Source: an uncultured Fidelibacterota bacterium (GTDB taxonomy: Bacteria > Fidelibacterota > Marinisomatia > Marinisomatales > Marinisomataceae). Taken from it: a stretch of DNA of 64,000 bases. A program made the position numbers and the translations under genes. Under the pieces are notes generated by a model that saw nothing but the letters and a program-made list of their open reading frames with translations, was not told where the DNA came from and did not search any database. This document shows, piece by piece, positions 18,284-27,795 of the stretch. Numbering within the stretch: position 1 is the stretch's first letter; each line of letters starts with the position of its first letter. The stretch spans positions 1 through 64,000 of the forward strand of contig CACNWW010000005.1 of the NCBI GenBank assembly GCA_902624275.1, read 5' to 3'.

Positions 18284-19382
18284 ATTACTAATACCTTTTA
18301 GAGAATATTTTGGGTTTCTTAACCTGTTTGAATATATAACTTTTAGAGCTGGTGCAAGCGCAATTCTAGCATTATTCATCAGCTTTATTTTTGGACCTTT
18401 CGTTGTAAAAAAACTAATTAATTTACAGATAGGTGAATCTATTAGAGATCACGGACCAAGCTCTCATAAGAACAAAAAAGGTACTCCAACAATGGGAGGT
18501 GTAATTATAATTTTATCTACAATTGTTCCAACTATTCTTTTGGCTGACCTAAATAATTTATTTATTCAAATAATTTGCGCATCAATGATTTGGATGGGCC
18601 TAATTGGTTTTTATGATGATTATTTAAAAGTCGTTAAAAAAAGAAAAGATGGATTAAGTGGAAGATATAAACTTCTTGCACAGACTGTTTTAGGTATTTT
18701 CATTTCTTACTTACTCATCAGTTCAAATGTTTATGGAGATTATACACTTTCCACTTTTGTTCCTTTTCTAAAAAATGTTTCAGTCAATTTCTATTATCCA
18801 ATAATTTATGCAATCTTTATCATTTTAGTCGTTTCAGCAACATCTAATGCTGTTAATTTAACAGATGGTCTTGATGGATTAGCTTCCGGATTGTTAGCAA
18901 TTTCAGTTAGTGTGTTTGGAGTCATAGCATATATTTCTGGAAGAGTAGACTTTACCGATTATTTGTACATTGCTTATTTGCCTCTTGCAAGCGAATTAAC
19001 AATTTTTGCTACCGCTTTTTTTGGTGGGTGTTTAGGTTTTTTATGGTTCAATGCTAAGCCTGCCGAAATTTTTATGGGAGATGTTGGTTCTTTATCATCT
19101 GGAGCTGCTCTTGGTACATTGGCAATCCTTCTAAAAAAAGAAGTACTTTTACTAATTGTTGGAGGAGTTTTTGTAATAGAAACATTATCTGTAATTATTC
19201 AAGTTTTGTACTTTAGATATACCAAAAACAAATATGGTGAAGGTAAAAAATTCTTTTTAATGGCGCCTATTCACCACCATTTCGAATTAAAAGGGTGGCC
19301 AGAATCAAGAGTAGTTACAAGATTCTGGATTATTGGAATATTGTTTGCATTAATGTCTCTTACTACCTTCAAAGTTAGGTAG
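18273..19382 (+). CDS. mraY: Phospho-MurNAc-pentapeptide transferase
   Basis: A 369-residue integral membrane enzyme making lipid I from UDP-MurNAc-pentapeptide and undecaprenyl phosphate. About ten membrane segments are visible. Family motifs are HKNKKGTPTMGG, IGFYDDYLKVVKKRKDGLSG, NLTDGLDGLASG (near 195), FMGDVGSLSSGA and APIHHHFELKGWPE. murD, ftsW, murG and murC do not follow; ispG comes next, so this is a partial division/cell-wall cluster. Confidence 0.97.
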   Translation: MLNELLIPFREYFGFLNLFEYITFRAGASAILALFISFIFGPFVVKKLINLQIGESIRDHGPSSHKNKKGTPTMGGVIIILSTIVPTILLADLNNLFIQIICASMIWMGLIGFYDDYLKVVKKRKDGLSGRYKLLAQTVLGIFISYLLISSNVYGDYTLSTFVPFLKNVSVNFYYPIIYAIFIILVVSATSNAVNLTDGLDGLASGLLAISVSVFGVIAYISGRVDFTDYLYIAYLPLASELTIFATAFFGGCLGFLWFNAKPAEIFMGDVGSLSSGAALGTLAILLKKEVLLLIVGGVFVIETLSVIIQVLYFRYTKNKYGEGKKFFLMAPIHHHFELKGWPESRVVTRFWIIGILFALMSLTTFKVR

Positions 19383-19383
19383 C

Positions 19384-21168
19384 ATGAGAAGAGAAACTGT
19401 AAGCGTAAAAATTGGTGATTTGTACATCGGTAGTAAACATGATGTTAAAACACAGTCGATGACAACCGCTTCCACAGCTGATACTAAACCTAGCATTGAA
19501 GAAGCAATAAGAATTTTCAATGCTGGCGGACAATTAGTAAGATTTACGGCTCCGAGCATCAAAGAAGCAAAAAATCTCGAAAATATTAGAAATGGACTTA
19601 TTAAAAAAGGATATTCTAAACCCTTAGTAGCAGATATTCATTTTACTCCAAATGCTGCAATTGTCGCCTCAAAAATCGTAGAAAAAGTAAGAATTAATCC
19701 TGGAAATTTTGTTGATAAGAAAAAATTCGAAATTAGAGAATATGATAATGATACATATCAACAAGAAGTTAAAAAAATTGAAAAAAAGTTTATTGATCTT
19801 ATTAATTCTTGTAAAAAAAATGATACCGCTCTAAGGATAGGAACTAACCATGGTTCATTGTCAGATAGAATAATGAATAAATTTGGAGATACACCTCTTG
19901 GCATGGTAGAATCTGCAATGGAATTTTTAAGAGTTTGTAAAAATGAAAATTTTGATCAGGTAGTATTATCAATGAAATCTTCTAATCCAATTGTTATGAT
20001 TCATGCATACAGATTATTGGTAAAAAAAATGGAATCAGAAAAAATGTTTTTTCCTTTGCATTTGGGAGTGACAGAGGCAGGAGATGGGCTGGATGGAAGA
20101 ATAAAATCTGCATTAGGAATTGGCACCTTGCTTTCAGAGGGATTGGGAGATACTATTCGTGTTTCATTAACAGAAGACCCTGAATTTGAAATACCAGCTG
20201 CTGAAAAGATTTTATCTAAAATTGAATCAATGTCTATAAAGGAGTCAGATTTTAACAATATTCGAGCTTTTTCATTTTATAAAAGAGAGTCATTTGAAGT
20301 TGAAAACATTGGCAATATGAACCATCCTATTGTTATTTCAAATGATGAAAGTTTATTTGAGGAAAACTCACCTGATTATATTTTCACATTAGACCCGTCT
20401 TTAGTTAATAAAGATAAAAAATATATTTTACCATTCAATGAATGGAATAAATGTAATTTGAAAAATACTTTTCCCTACTATGATTCTATAAAAGAATTTA
20501 GAAAGAGCGGTAAAAAATCCAAAAAAATAAATTTTGTAAAACTTAATTTTGATAGAATTAAAAACACCATAAATCAATCATTTAATAACAAGGTAGTTTT
20601 TGTTTTAGATGTAACATCCAGATCTAGACATGATCTTTTAGATGCAATTAATTTTTTTGAGGAGCAAAAAATTAATAATCCAGTTGTTTTCAAGGGAAAT
20701 TATGATGAAAAAGATTTTGAAAAAATTGCTATAGATGTATCTATTGATATTGGTTCGCTTTTTTTAGAGGGGATGGGAAATGGTATCTGGATCTCATGTT
20801 CAAAAAATACTGATAAGGTCAATGAATTATCCTTCCTTATTTTACAAAATACTAGAACAAGAATTTTTAAAACTGACTATATTTCATGTCCTTCTTGTGG
20901 AAGAACAAAGTTTGACCTTCAAGAAACTACTTTAATGGTTAAAGAATATACAAGTCATTTAAAAGGGTTAAAAATTTCTGTTATGGGCTGTATAGTTAAC
21001 GGTCCCGGTGAAATGGCCGATGCAGACTATGGATATGTGGGTTCGGGAACAGGATTTATATCTCTTTACAAGGGTAAACAACTTGTTAAAAGAAACATTC
21101 CAAGCAAACATGCAGTTGATGAATTAATTCAACTTATTAAAGAAAATGGTGATTGGACAGATCCTTAA
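19384..21168 (+). CDS. ispG: 4-hydroxy-3-methylbut-2-enyl diphosphate synthase, long form
   Basis: A 594-residue MEP-pathway Fe-S enzyme. The N-terminal TIM barrel (about 1-290) has VKTQSMTTAST, LVADIHFTP and RINPGN. The C-terminal iron-sulfur domain carries the three ligands in SCPSCGR (about 501 and 504) and MGCIVNGPGE (about 535). Between them is an insertion of roughly 200 residues, as in the long plant, chlamydial and Bacteroidota enzymes, against about 370 residues in the E. coli form. ATG at 19384 lies just after the mraY stop. Confidence 0.96.
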   Translation: MRRETVSVKIGDLYIGSKHDVKTQSMTTASTADTKPSIEEAIRIFNAGGQLVRFTAPSIKEAKNLENIRNGLIKKGYSKPLVADIHFTPNAAIVASKIVEKVRINPGNFVDKKKFEIREYDNDTYQQEVKKIEKKFIDLINSCKKNDTALRIGTNHGSLSDRIMNKFGDTPLGMVESAMEFLRVCKNENFDQVVLSMKSSNPIVMIHAYRLLVKKMESEKMFFPLHLGVTEAGDGLDGRIKSALGIGTLLSEGLGDTIRVSLTEDPEFEIPAAEKILSKIESMSIKESDFNNIRAFSFYKRESFEVENIGNMNHPIVISNDESLFEENSPDYIFTLDPSLVNKDKKYILPFNEWNKCNLKNTFPYYDSIKEFRKSGKKSKKINFVKLNFDRIKNTINQSFNNKVVFVLDVTSRSRHDLLDAINFFEEQKINNPVVFKGNYDEKDFEKIAIDVSIDIGSLFLEGMGNGIWISCSKNTDKVNELSFLILQNTRTRIFKTDYISCPSCGRTKFDLQETTLMVKEYTSHLKGLKISVMGCIVNGPGEMADADYGYVGSGTGFISLYKGKQLVKRNIPSKHAVDELIQLIKENGDWTDP

Positions 21169-21221
21169 TTATAATTTTGACTATGCTTGTACAATTAAAC
21201 TTTTATTTGTAAAGTTATTTT

Positions 21222-22268
21222 ATGGGGTTAAATAATTTAATATCAGAAAATTTACTTCTTTGGATTGAACCGCTTATTACAATTCTTTTAGGAATTGCTT
21301 TAGGTCTTTTATTCAAAAAATTTTTTGTATCAAAACTCAAATCCTTATCTGCAAACAATAATTGGCAGAGTGATGATGTAATTGTTAATGCTCTGGATAA
21401 GGTAATTGTATTTTGGTTTTTTCTTGCTTTTTTTTCAATGGCTATTGGAAATGCTGATTTACCAGGCCCAGAAGATATATATCAAAAAATTATATCTGCA
21501 TTTCTTATCATTTCTGTAAGTTTGACTGCATCAAGGGTGATTTTAGGACTTTTAGATATTTGGTCTCAAACAAATAAATCTCTTCCATCTACAGGAATTT
21601 TTAAGGGTTTAACAAACGTATCAATTTTTTCCATAGGAATATTATTTATTCTCCAATCTTTTGGTATTTCAATTACACCATTAATTACGGCTTTAGGTGT
21701 TGGAGGTTTAGCAGTATCTTTGGCTTTAAAAGATACTTTATCTGATCTTTTTGGAGGAATTAATATTCTTTTAAGTAAAACAATGCAAGAAGGTGATTAT
21801 GTCCAGTTAGATAATGGATATCAAGGATATGTAGAAAATGTAGGATGGAGATACACTACTATTCGCGAAAGAGCGAATAATATAATTTCAATTCCTAACT
21901 CTGTTCTTTCAGGATCAATTTCGAAGAATTTTTCTTCAATGGATTCAGCCTTTAGAGTCCCTATTCAAATCGGAGTTTCTTATGATAGTGACCTGGATCA
22001 TGTTGAAAAAGTAGCTTTAGATGTAGCACTTGAAGTTTATAATGAGCTTGAGTGTGTTAGTAAATCATATAAGCCTGTAATAAGATTCAGAGAATTTGCT
22101 GATTCTAGCGTCAATTTTTTCATATATTTTCAAGGCAAAAATTTTGGAGATCACAATACTATTTTAAATAGTTACATCAAGAAACTTCACAAAAGGTTTA
22201 AAGATGAAAAAATAGATATTCCTTATCCAATAAGAACTCTTATTCATAAGAATGAAATTAAAGATTAA
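21222..22268 (+). CDS. Small-conductance mechanosensitive channel, MscS family
   Basis: A 348-residue membrane protein: several N-terminal membrane segments (about 12-30, 60-80, 92-112), then the pore-lining helix with ITALGVGGLAVSLALKDTLSD near 150-170 and the MscS beta domain with MQEGDYVQLDNGYQGYVENVGWRYTTIR. The C-terminal vestibule domain is soluble. Such channels release solutes on hypo-osmotic shock. It overlaps dut by 17 bases. Confidence 0.93.
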   Translation: MGLNNLISENLLLWIEPLITILLGIALGLLFKKFFVSKLKSLSANNNWQSDDVIVNALDKVIVFWFFLAFFSMAIGNADLPGPEDIYQKIISAFLIISVSLTASRVILGLLDIWSQTNKSLPSTGIFKGLTNVSIFSIGILFILQSFGISITPLITALGVGGLAVSLALKDTLSDLFGGINILLSKTMQEGDYVQLDNGYQGYVENVGWRYTTIRERANNIISIPNSVLSGSISKNFSSMDSAFRVPIQIGVSYDSDLDHVEKVALDVALEVYNELECVSKSYKPVIRFREFADSSVNFFIYFQGKNFGDHNTILNSYIKKLHKRFKDEKIDIPYPIRTLIHKNEIKD

Positions 22269-22689
22269 AGCTTACAATGATAGAGCCAAAGAGCTTTATG
22301 AAAATCATTCACATTTTCATTCAGGAGATGCAGGATTAGATTTATTTGTTGTTGAAGATCAGATTATCCCGGCAAACAGTACTCAACCTATTCCGTTGCA
22401 CATTGCATGTGAAAATTTAGACAATAAGGCTTATTATTTATTTCCTAGGTCAAGTATTTCAAAAACACCTCTTAGGCTTGCTAACTCTATTGGTTTAATC
22501 GACGGTGGATACAGAGGAGAATTAGTTGGAATGGTTGACAACATCTATAATGAAGATTTTCATGTGAAAAGAGGAGAAAGATATTTTCAATTGGTAGCTG
22601 TTGATAGTTCACCTATCGATTTTGAGTTAGTTGAAGAATTATCTGAATCTAGCCGTGGTGAGGGTGGATTTGGAAGTACTGGCAGATAA
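22252..22689 (+). CDS. dut: dUTP diphosphatase
   Basis: A 145-residue trimeric-type dUTPase that removes dUTP and makes dUMP. Motif 1 is HSGDAGLDLFV, motif 2 is PRSSISKTP, motif 3 is NSIGLIDGGYRGELVG, motif 4 includes RYFQLVAVD, and the C-terminal motif 5 is RGEGGFGSTGR. All are intact and length fits. The start lies within the end of the MscS gene. With ung at 34495 it forms the cell's defence against uracil in DNA. Confidence 0.96.
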   Translation: MKLKIKAYNDRAKELYENHSHFHSGDAGLDLFVVEDQIIPANSTQPIPLHIACENLDNKAYYLFPRSSISKTPLRLANSIGLIDGGYRGELVGMVDNIYNEDFHVKRGERYFQLVAVDSSPIDFELVEELSESSRGEGGFGSTGR

Positions 22690-22756
22690 TTAATATTTCA
22701 TTTGTTATTCTAAGAACAAAATTTTAAAATTACCGTGCAAAATTGTGTAAATATGT

Positions 22757-22774
22757 CATTTTTGCATAAAAATG
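22757..22774. promoter_or_regulatory. Palindrome upstream of the groESL promoter
   Basis: Perfect arms CATTTTT and AAAAATG surround GCAT, starting 33 bases before the sigma-54-like element. The 10-mer TTTTTGCATA occurs here (22759-22768) and again at 22798-22807. It may be a regulator site; no CIRCE element is present. Confidence 0.4.
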
Positions 22775-22789
22775 TATTATTTTGCTTGC

Positions 22790-22805
22790 TGGCATGCTTT
22801 TTGCA
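22790..22805 (+). promoter_or_regulatory. Sigma-54-type promoter upstream of groES
   Basis: TGGCATGCTTTTTGCA matches the -24/-12 consensus TGGCAYG-N4-TTGCA at every fixed position with exact GG-to-GC spacing, placing transcription start near 22816 and leaving a short leader before the groES ATG. A weaker sigma-70-like reading (TTGCTT at 22782, 18-base spacer, TATATA at 22806) overlaps it and cannot be excluded. Confidence 0.6.
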
Positions 22806-22843
22806 TATATAAAAGAACATTATAACAAATAAGAGGATAAAAA

Positions 22844-23134
22844 ATGTCTTTAAAAATTAAACCACTGGAAGATAGAGTAGTTGTAGAAGCTATGGCTGCT
22901 GATGAAACAACAGCTAGCGGAATTATACTTCCAGACACTGCTCAAGAAAAACCACAACAAGGAACTGTAGTTGTTGTAGGTCCAGGTAAAAATAATGAAG
23001 ATGGTACTACTAGCTCTATGACTGTTAAATCAGGCGATGTAGTGCTGTATGGTAAATATTCAGGCACAGAAATCACCTATGAAGGCAAAGATTTGCTCAT
23101 CATGAGAGAAAGTGATATTCTGGCAATCTTATAA
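22844..23134 (+). CDS. groES: Co-chaperonin GroES
   Basis: A 96-residue co-chaperonin that caps GroEL. It begins [17 protein letters not shown], contains the mobile loop around residues 20-35 ([11 protein letters not shown]), and ends with [19 protein letters not shown] lies upstream of the ATG. groEL follows after 10 bases with its own AGGAGG-like site. The upstream region has a sigma-54-type promoter rather than CIRCE. Confidence 0.98.
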   Translation: MSLKIKPLEDRVVVEAMAADETTASGIILPDTAQEKPQQGTVVVVGPGKNNEDGTTSSMTVKSGDVVLYGKYSGTEITYEGKDLLIMRESDILAIL

Positions 23135-23144
23135 GGAGGAATAA

Positions 23145-24788
<1,644 letters not shown>

Positions 24789-24822
24789 TTGATTTTTCTG
24801 GTAAGTATGAAAATAAAATGCA

Positions 24823-24850
24823 AAAAAACCCTCTATATTGAGGGTTTTTT
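24823..24850 (+). terminator. Intrinsic terminator after groEL
   Basis: Stem AAAAAACCCTC (24823-24833) and GAGGGTTTTTT (24840-24850) around a 6-base loop TATATT, with the T-run as part of the 3' arm. A textbook rho-independent terminator, usable in both directions. Confidence 0.92.
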
Positions 24851-24867
24851 GTTTGTAAAATAGTATT

Positions 24868-25377
24868 ATGTTTAAAAATAAAGTTTATTTATCTATTGGA
24901 TCAAATATCGGTGATAAAGAATCGAATATTGCATCATCTATTGCGATGTTGGGTTCATACATCGAAATTTCAAAAATAAGATCTTCTTCATTTTATAAGA
25001 CAGAACCTCTTTATAATGAAAATCAACCATCTTTTCTTAATATTATTTTAGAGCTTGAAACGACCTTAACTCCTTTTCAACTTTTAGATAAGATTAATGA
25101 AATCGAAAAAATGTTAGGCAGAGAAGAAAAAAGACAAAAAAATCAACCTCGAACAATTGATATTGATATAATTATTTTTAAGGATAGTTTTATAGATACT
25201 ACTGAATTGCAAATACCACATCCAGGGGCTCTATTAAGAAAATTTGTTTTGATTCCCTTAGTAGAACTCGCTTCAGATGAAATTTTTCCTAAAACAAATA
25301 TTAAAATTGTTGATTTACTTGAAAAGTGTCCTGATACTTCAGTAGTTCAAAAATATATTATTGATAAGAAAGCATGA
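24868..25377 (+). CDS. folK: 2-amino-4-hydroxy-6-hydroxymethyldihydropteridine pyrophosphokinase
   Basis: A 169-residue enzyme of folate synthesis. It starts VYLSIGSNIGDKESNI, has FYKTEPLY and QPSFLNIILELET, and the catalytic RTIDIDIIIF motif near 92-101, followed by IPHPGALLRKFVLIPL. All are HPPK signatures. The 3' end overlaps the deoxynucleoside kinase gene by 4 bases (ATGA), an arrangement common in the Bacteroidota-Chlorobi lineage. Confidence 0.95.
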   Translation: MFKNKVYLSIGSNIGDKESNIASSIAMLGSYIEISKIRSSSFYKTEPLYNENQPSFLNIILELETTLTPFQLLDKINEIEKMLGREEKRQKNQPRTIDIDIIIFKDSFIDTTELQIPHPGALLRKFVLIPLVELASDEIFPKTNIKIVDLLEKCPDTSVVQKYIIDKKA

Positions 25378-26015
25378 AAGAATTAGATATATATATTGCA
25401 ATAGAAGGACCTATAGGAGTTGGTAAAACAAGTCTTGCTAAGCTCATTGCAGATAAACTAAATGCTAGGAAAGTTTTTGAAAAATTTGAGGAAAATCCTT
25501 TTCTAAAAGACTTTTACGATGATCCAGAATCAAATGCATTCCAAACACAAATTTTTTTCCTTTTACAAAGGTATCAACAGCAACAAAAAGACATTAGACA
25601 ATTGAATCTTTTGCAAAAAGGGGTAGTTACAGACTACATGTTTGAAAAAGATAGACTTTTTGCTGATTTTACCTTGAACTCTGAAGCAGAATTTAAACTT
25701 TATTCTCATGTTGCTGATATATTAGAGAAAGATATTGTTAAGCCTGATTTAGTAGTCTATTTGCAGGCAGATACTCCCAGACTTATGAAGAATATTAAAA
25801 AAAGAGGTAGAGATTTTGAAAAGCATGTTACGCAAGATTATATCAATCAAGTTAATGAACGCTACCAAGAATTTTTTGTTAATTATGAAGAAGGTCCATT
25901 ATTAATAATAAATACAAATAATATAGATTTTGTGGAAAATTCAGAGGATTTCGATAATCTACTTAATGAGATACATCAGCCTCACCAAGGTATAAAATAT
26001 TTTAATCCATCATAA
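25374..26015 (+). CDS. Deoxynucleoside kinase
   Basis: A 213-residue kinase of the dNK/dGK family, salvaging deoxynucleosides to their monophosphates. The P-loop EGPIGVGKTSL lies near 12-22; the DYMFEKDRLFA segment near 83-93 and RGRDFEKHV near 144-152 (the LID-type arginine region) are typical. Specificity (dA/dG versus dT) cannot be decided. It is translationally coupled to folK. Confidence 0.9.
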   Translation: MKELDIYIAIEGPIGVGKTSLAKLIADKLNARKVFEKFEENPFLKDFYDDPESNAFQTQIFFLLQRYQQQQKDIRQLNLLQKGVVTDYMFEKDRLFADFTLNSEAEFKLYSHVADILEKDIVKPDLVVYLQADTPRLMKNIKKRGRDFEKHVTQDYINQVNERYQEFFVNYEEGPLLIINTNNIDFVENSEDFDNLLNEIHQPHQGIKYFNPS

Positions 26016-26016
26016 T

Positions 26017-26160
26017 ATGATTAAATACATTATTGCATTAGCAGTCATATGGTTTTTATACAGAATTTCAACAAAAAAAGATGAAAAAATTGTTGTAAAA
26101 AAAGATACAAAAATTGATTTTAAAAAAATAAAGGATGCTGAGTTTGAAGATAATGAATAA
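26017..26160 (+). CDS. 47-residue membrane-anchored small protein
   Basis: A short gene one base after the dNK stop. The product begins MIKYIIALAVIWFLYRIST, a single membrane segment, and continues as a Lys-rich then acidic cytoplasmic tail ending DAEFEDNE. Codon choice resembles its neighbours, and its stop overlaps the start of the next gene (26153), so coupled translation is likely. The short-anchor-plus-acidic-tail layout is seen in small proteins of related phyla, but I cannot name a family. Confidence 0.6.
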   Translation: MIKYIIALAVIWFLYRISTKKDEKIVVKKDTKIDFKKIKDAEFEDNE

Positions 26161-26737
26161 AGCTATAATTCTGTTAATAAACATCTTTATGATTGGTTCA
26201 TTGAATGCGCAAGATAAGATTCAAAATATAAATTTTCTTTTTGCAAACAATGGATATGGATTTGGGTATGAATATGAAAAATTTCAAAAATCGAACGTTT
26301 CAATTGGTTTAGATTTAAGATTTTATGATGTAAGAAATGATGAATATCCAATTTATGATCCTTTTTATAATCAGTTCACAGTTGCCGGAGAAAAAGATAT
26401 TTTACTTTTCCCTTTATTTTTTAGAACAAACTATTATTTGTTTGATGGTCAAATAGCAAATAGTTTTAGGCCATATATAACTTTTTCTATTGGACCTTTT
26501 ATTGCTGTTGATGGTGACGAGACAATCTCAAGTTTTTCAAAAAAATGGAGAAGTACCAAATCGCAGACCAACTTAGGTGCTTCATTAGGATTCGGTGTTA
26601 ATTTTTCTCAACCTTCAGGAAATACATTATCGCTTGGATTAGGTTACGACCACTTAAACGTAGATAAACCTATTCATTCGAAAGATGATTTTGGGGGAGG
26701 TTATCTATTTCTAAAGTATCAGATTAATCGTGAGTAA
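26153..26737 (+). CDS. Probable outer-membrane beta-barrel protein
   Basis: A 194-residue protein when started at ATG 26153; the earlier ATG at 26135 would add six residues before the signal. It has a signal peptide (MNKAIILLINIFMIGSLNAQ), then alternating hydrophobic and polar strands with many Gly, Phe and Tyr, e.g. GYGFGYEYEKF, PYITFSIGPFIAV and LSLGLGYDHLNV, and ends YLFLKYQINRE. This fits an 8-stranded outer-membrane barrel. No specific family recognised. It overlaps the small membrane-protein gene upstream and rsmE downstream by 8 bases. Confidence 0.7.
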   Translation: MNKAIILLINIFMIGSLNAQDKIQNINFLFANNGYGFGYEYEKFQKSNVSIGLDLRFYDVRNDEYPIYDPFYNQFTVAGEKDILLFPLFFRTNYYLFDGQIANSFRPYITFSIGPFIAVDGDETISSFSKKWRSTKSQTNLGASLGFGVNFSQPSGNTLSLGLGYDHLNVDKPIHSKDDFGGGYLFLKYQINRE

Positions 26738-27452
26738 TTTTTCACTTATAAATAAGGAAAACATTAAGAATTCAAACTTTGTTCTTGAAGAAAAAGAATC
26801 ACACCATGTTATTTCTGTCTTGAGGATTAAAAAGAATGATAAATTAATCCTTACTGATGGAGAAGGAAGCATTTACCAGGCTATTGTAAATGAAGCGCAT
26901 AAAAAGGCTGTTAAAGGTAAAATCTTGAGCAAAGAACATATTGTACCTGAACGAAATTTTAAAATTCATCTTGCAATACCTCTAATTAAAAATAATAGAT
27001 TCAAGATAGCTCTTGAAAAATCTGTTGAGCTTGGAGTTGATGAATTAACCCCGGTTAAATTTGATAAATCTGTAAAATCTTCAATAAATCACGATAAGCT
27101 TTTATCTTCAATTCACTCTGCATGTAAACAAAGTATGAGAGCTTATTTTCCAAGGTTAAATAAATTAAAAAATTTTACCGAATGGCAAGATAATCAATCA
27201 GTAAATATTGCATGTTTGATTAATTCAGAGAAAACTATTTTTGAACAATTAGATACAATTAAAAATTTATCTAAAAATAAAAAAATTAATTTAATTGTAG
27301 GGCCTGAAGGTGATTTTTCAGAGAATGAAAAAAAAATAATAAATGAAAAAAATTTCATTAAAGTTAATCTTGGGAGAACTATATTAAGGACTGAAACTGC
27401 TATAGTTTCTTTGATATCAATCATAAATGAATTATTGATAAATAATGACTAA
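26730..27452 (+). CDS. rsmE: 16S rRNA (uracil1498-N3)-methyltransferase
   Basis: A 240-residue SPOUT enzyme. The N-terminal PUA-like domain contains SHHVISVLRIKKNDKLILTDG; the catalytic knot carries LIVGPEGDFSENE near 190 and VNLGRTILRTETA near 213-225. All are RsmE signatures. GTG start at 26730 lies within the end of the beta-barrel gene. The 3' end overlaps the HIT gene by 8 bases. Confidence 0.95.
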   Translation: MSNFSLINKENIKNSNFVLEEKESHHVISVLRIKKNDKLILTDGEGSIYQAIVNEAHKKAVKGKILSKEHIVPERNFKIHLAIPLIKNNRFKIALEKSVELGVDELTPVKFDKSVKSSINHDKLLSSIHSACKQSMRAYFPRLNKLKNFTEWQDNQSVNIACLINSEKTIFEQLDTIKNLSKNKKINLIVGPEGDFSENEKKIINEKNFIKVNLGRTILRTETAIVSLISIINELLINND

Positions 27453-27789
27453 AACAATTTTCGAAAAAATAATTTTAAGGGAAATCCCTGCTACTATTCA
27501 TCATGAAGATGATGATTTAATTATAATTGATGATATTAATCCTGTAGCACCTATACATCTTTTAATCATTCCAAAAAAGAAAATCGAGACAATAAACGAC
27601 TTGAATGTTGAGGATACTGAATTAATTGGCAAAATGTTTCAAGCAGCTAAAAAGATGGCAATCAAACTAGGTATAGATAAATCAGGATATAGGACTATTT
27701 TTAATTGTAATGAAGATGGAGGACAAACAGTCTACCATATCCATCTTCATTTTATTGGAGGTAGATCTTTAGGATGGCCTCCAGGATAA
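27445..27789 (+). CDS. HIT family (HinT-like) nucleotide hydrolase
   Basis: A 114-residue histidine-triad protein. It starts TIFEKIILREIPATIHHEDDD, contains NPVAPIHLLIIPKK and ends with the catalytic HIHLHFIGG near 98-106. HinT-type enzymes hydrolyse AMP-lysine and other nucleoside phosphoramidates. Length and termini match bacterial HinT. It sits between rsmE and the SMC gene, 6 bases before the latter. Confidence 0.93.
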   Translation: MTKTIFEKIILREIPATIHHEDDDLIIIDDINPVAPIHLLIIPKKKIETINDLNVEDTELIGKMFQAAKKMAIKLGIDKSGYRTIFNCNEDGGQTVYHIHLHFIGGRSLGWPPG

Positions 27790-27795
27790 TAAAAA

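Noticed and set aside
22690-22843. CIRCE operator before groES
   Set aside because: No TTAGCACTC-N9-GAGTGCTAA pair is present.
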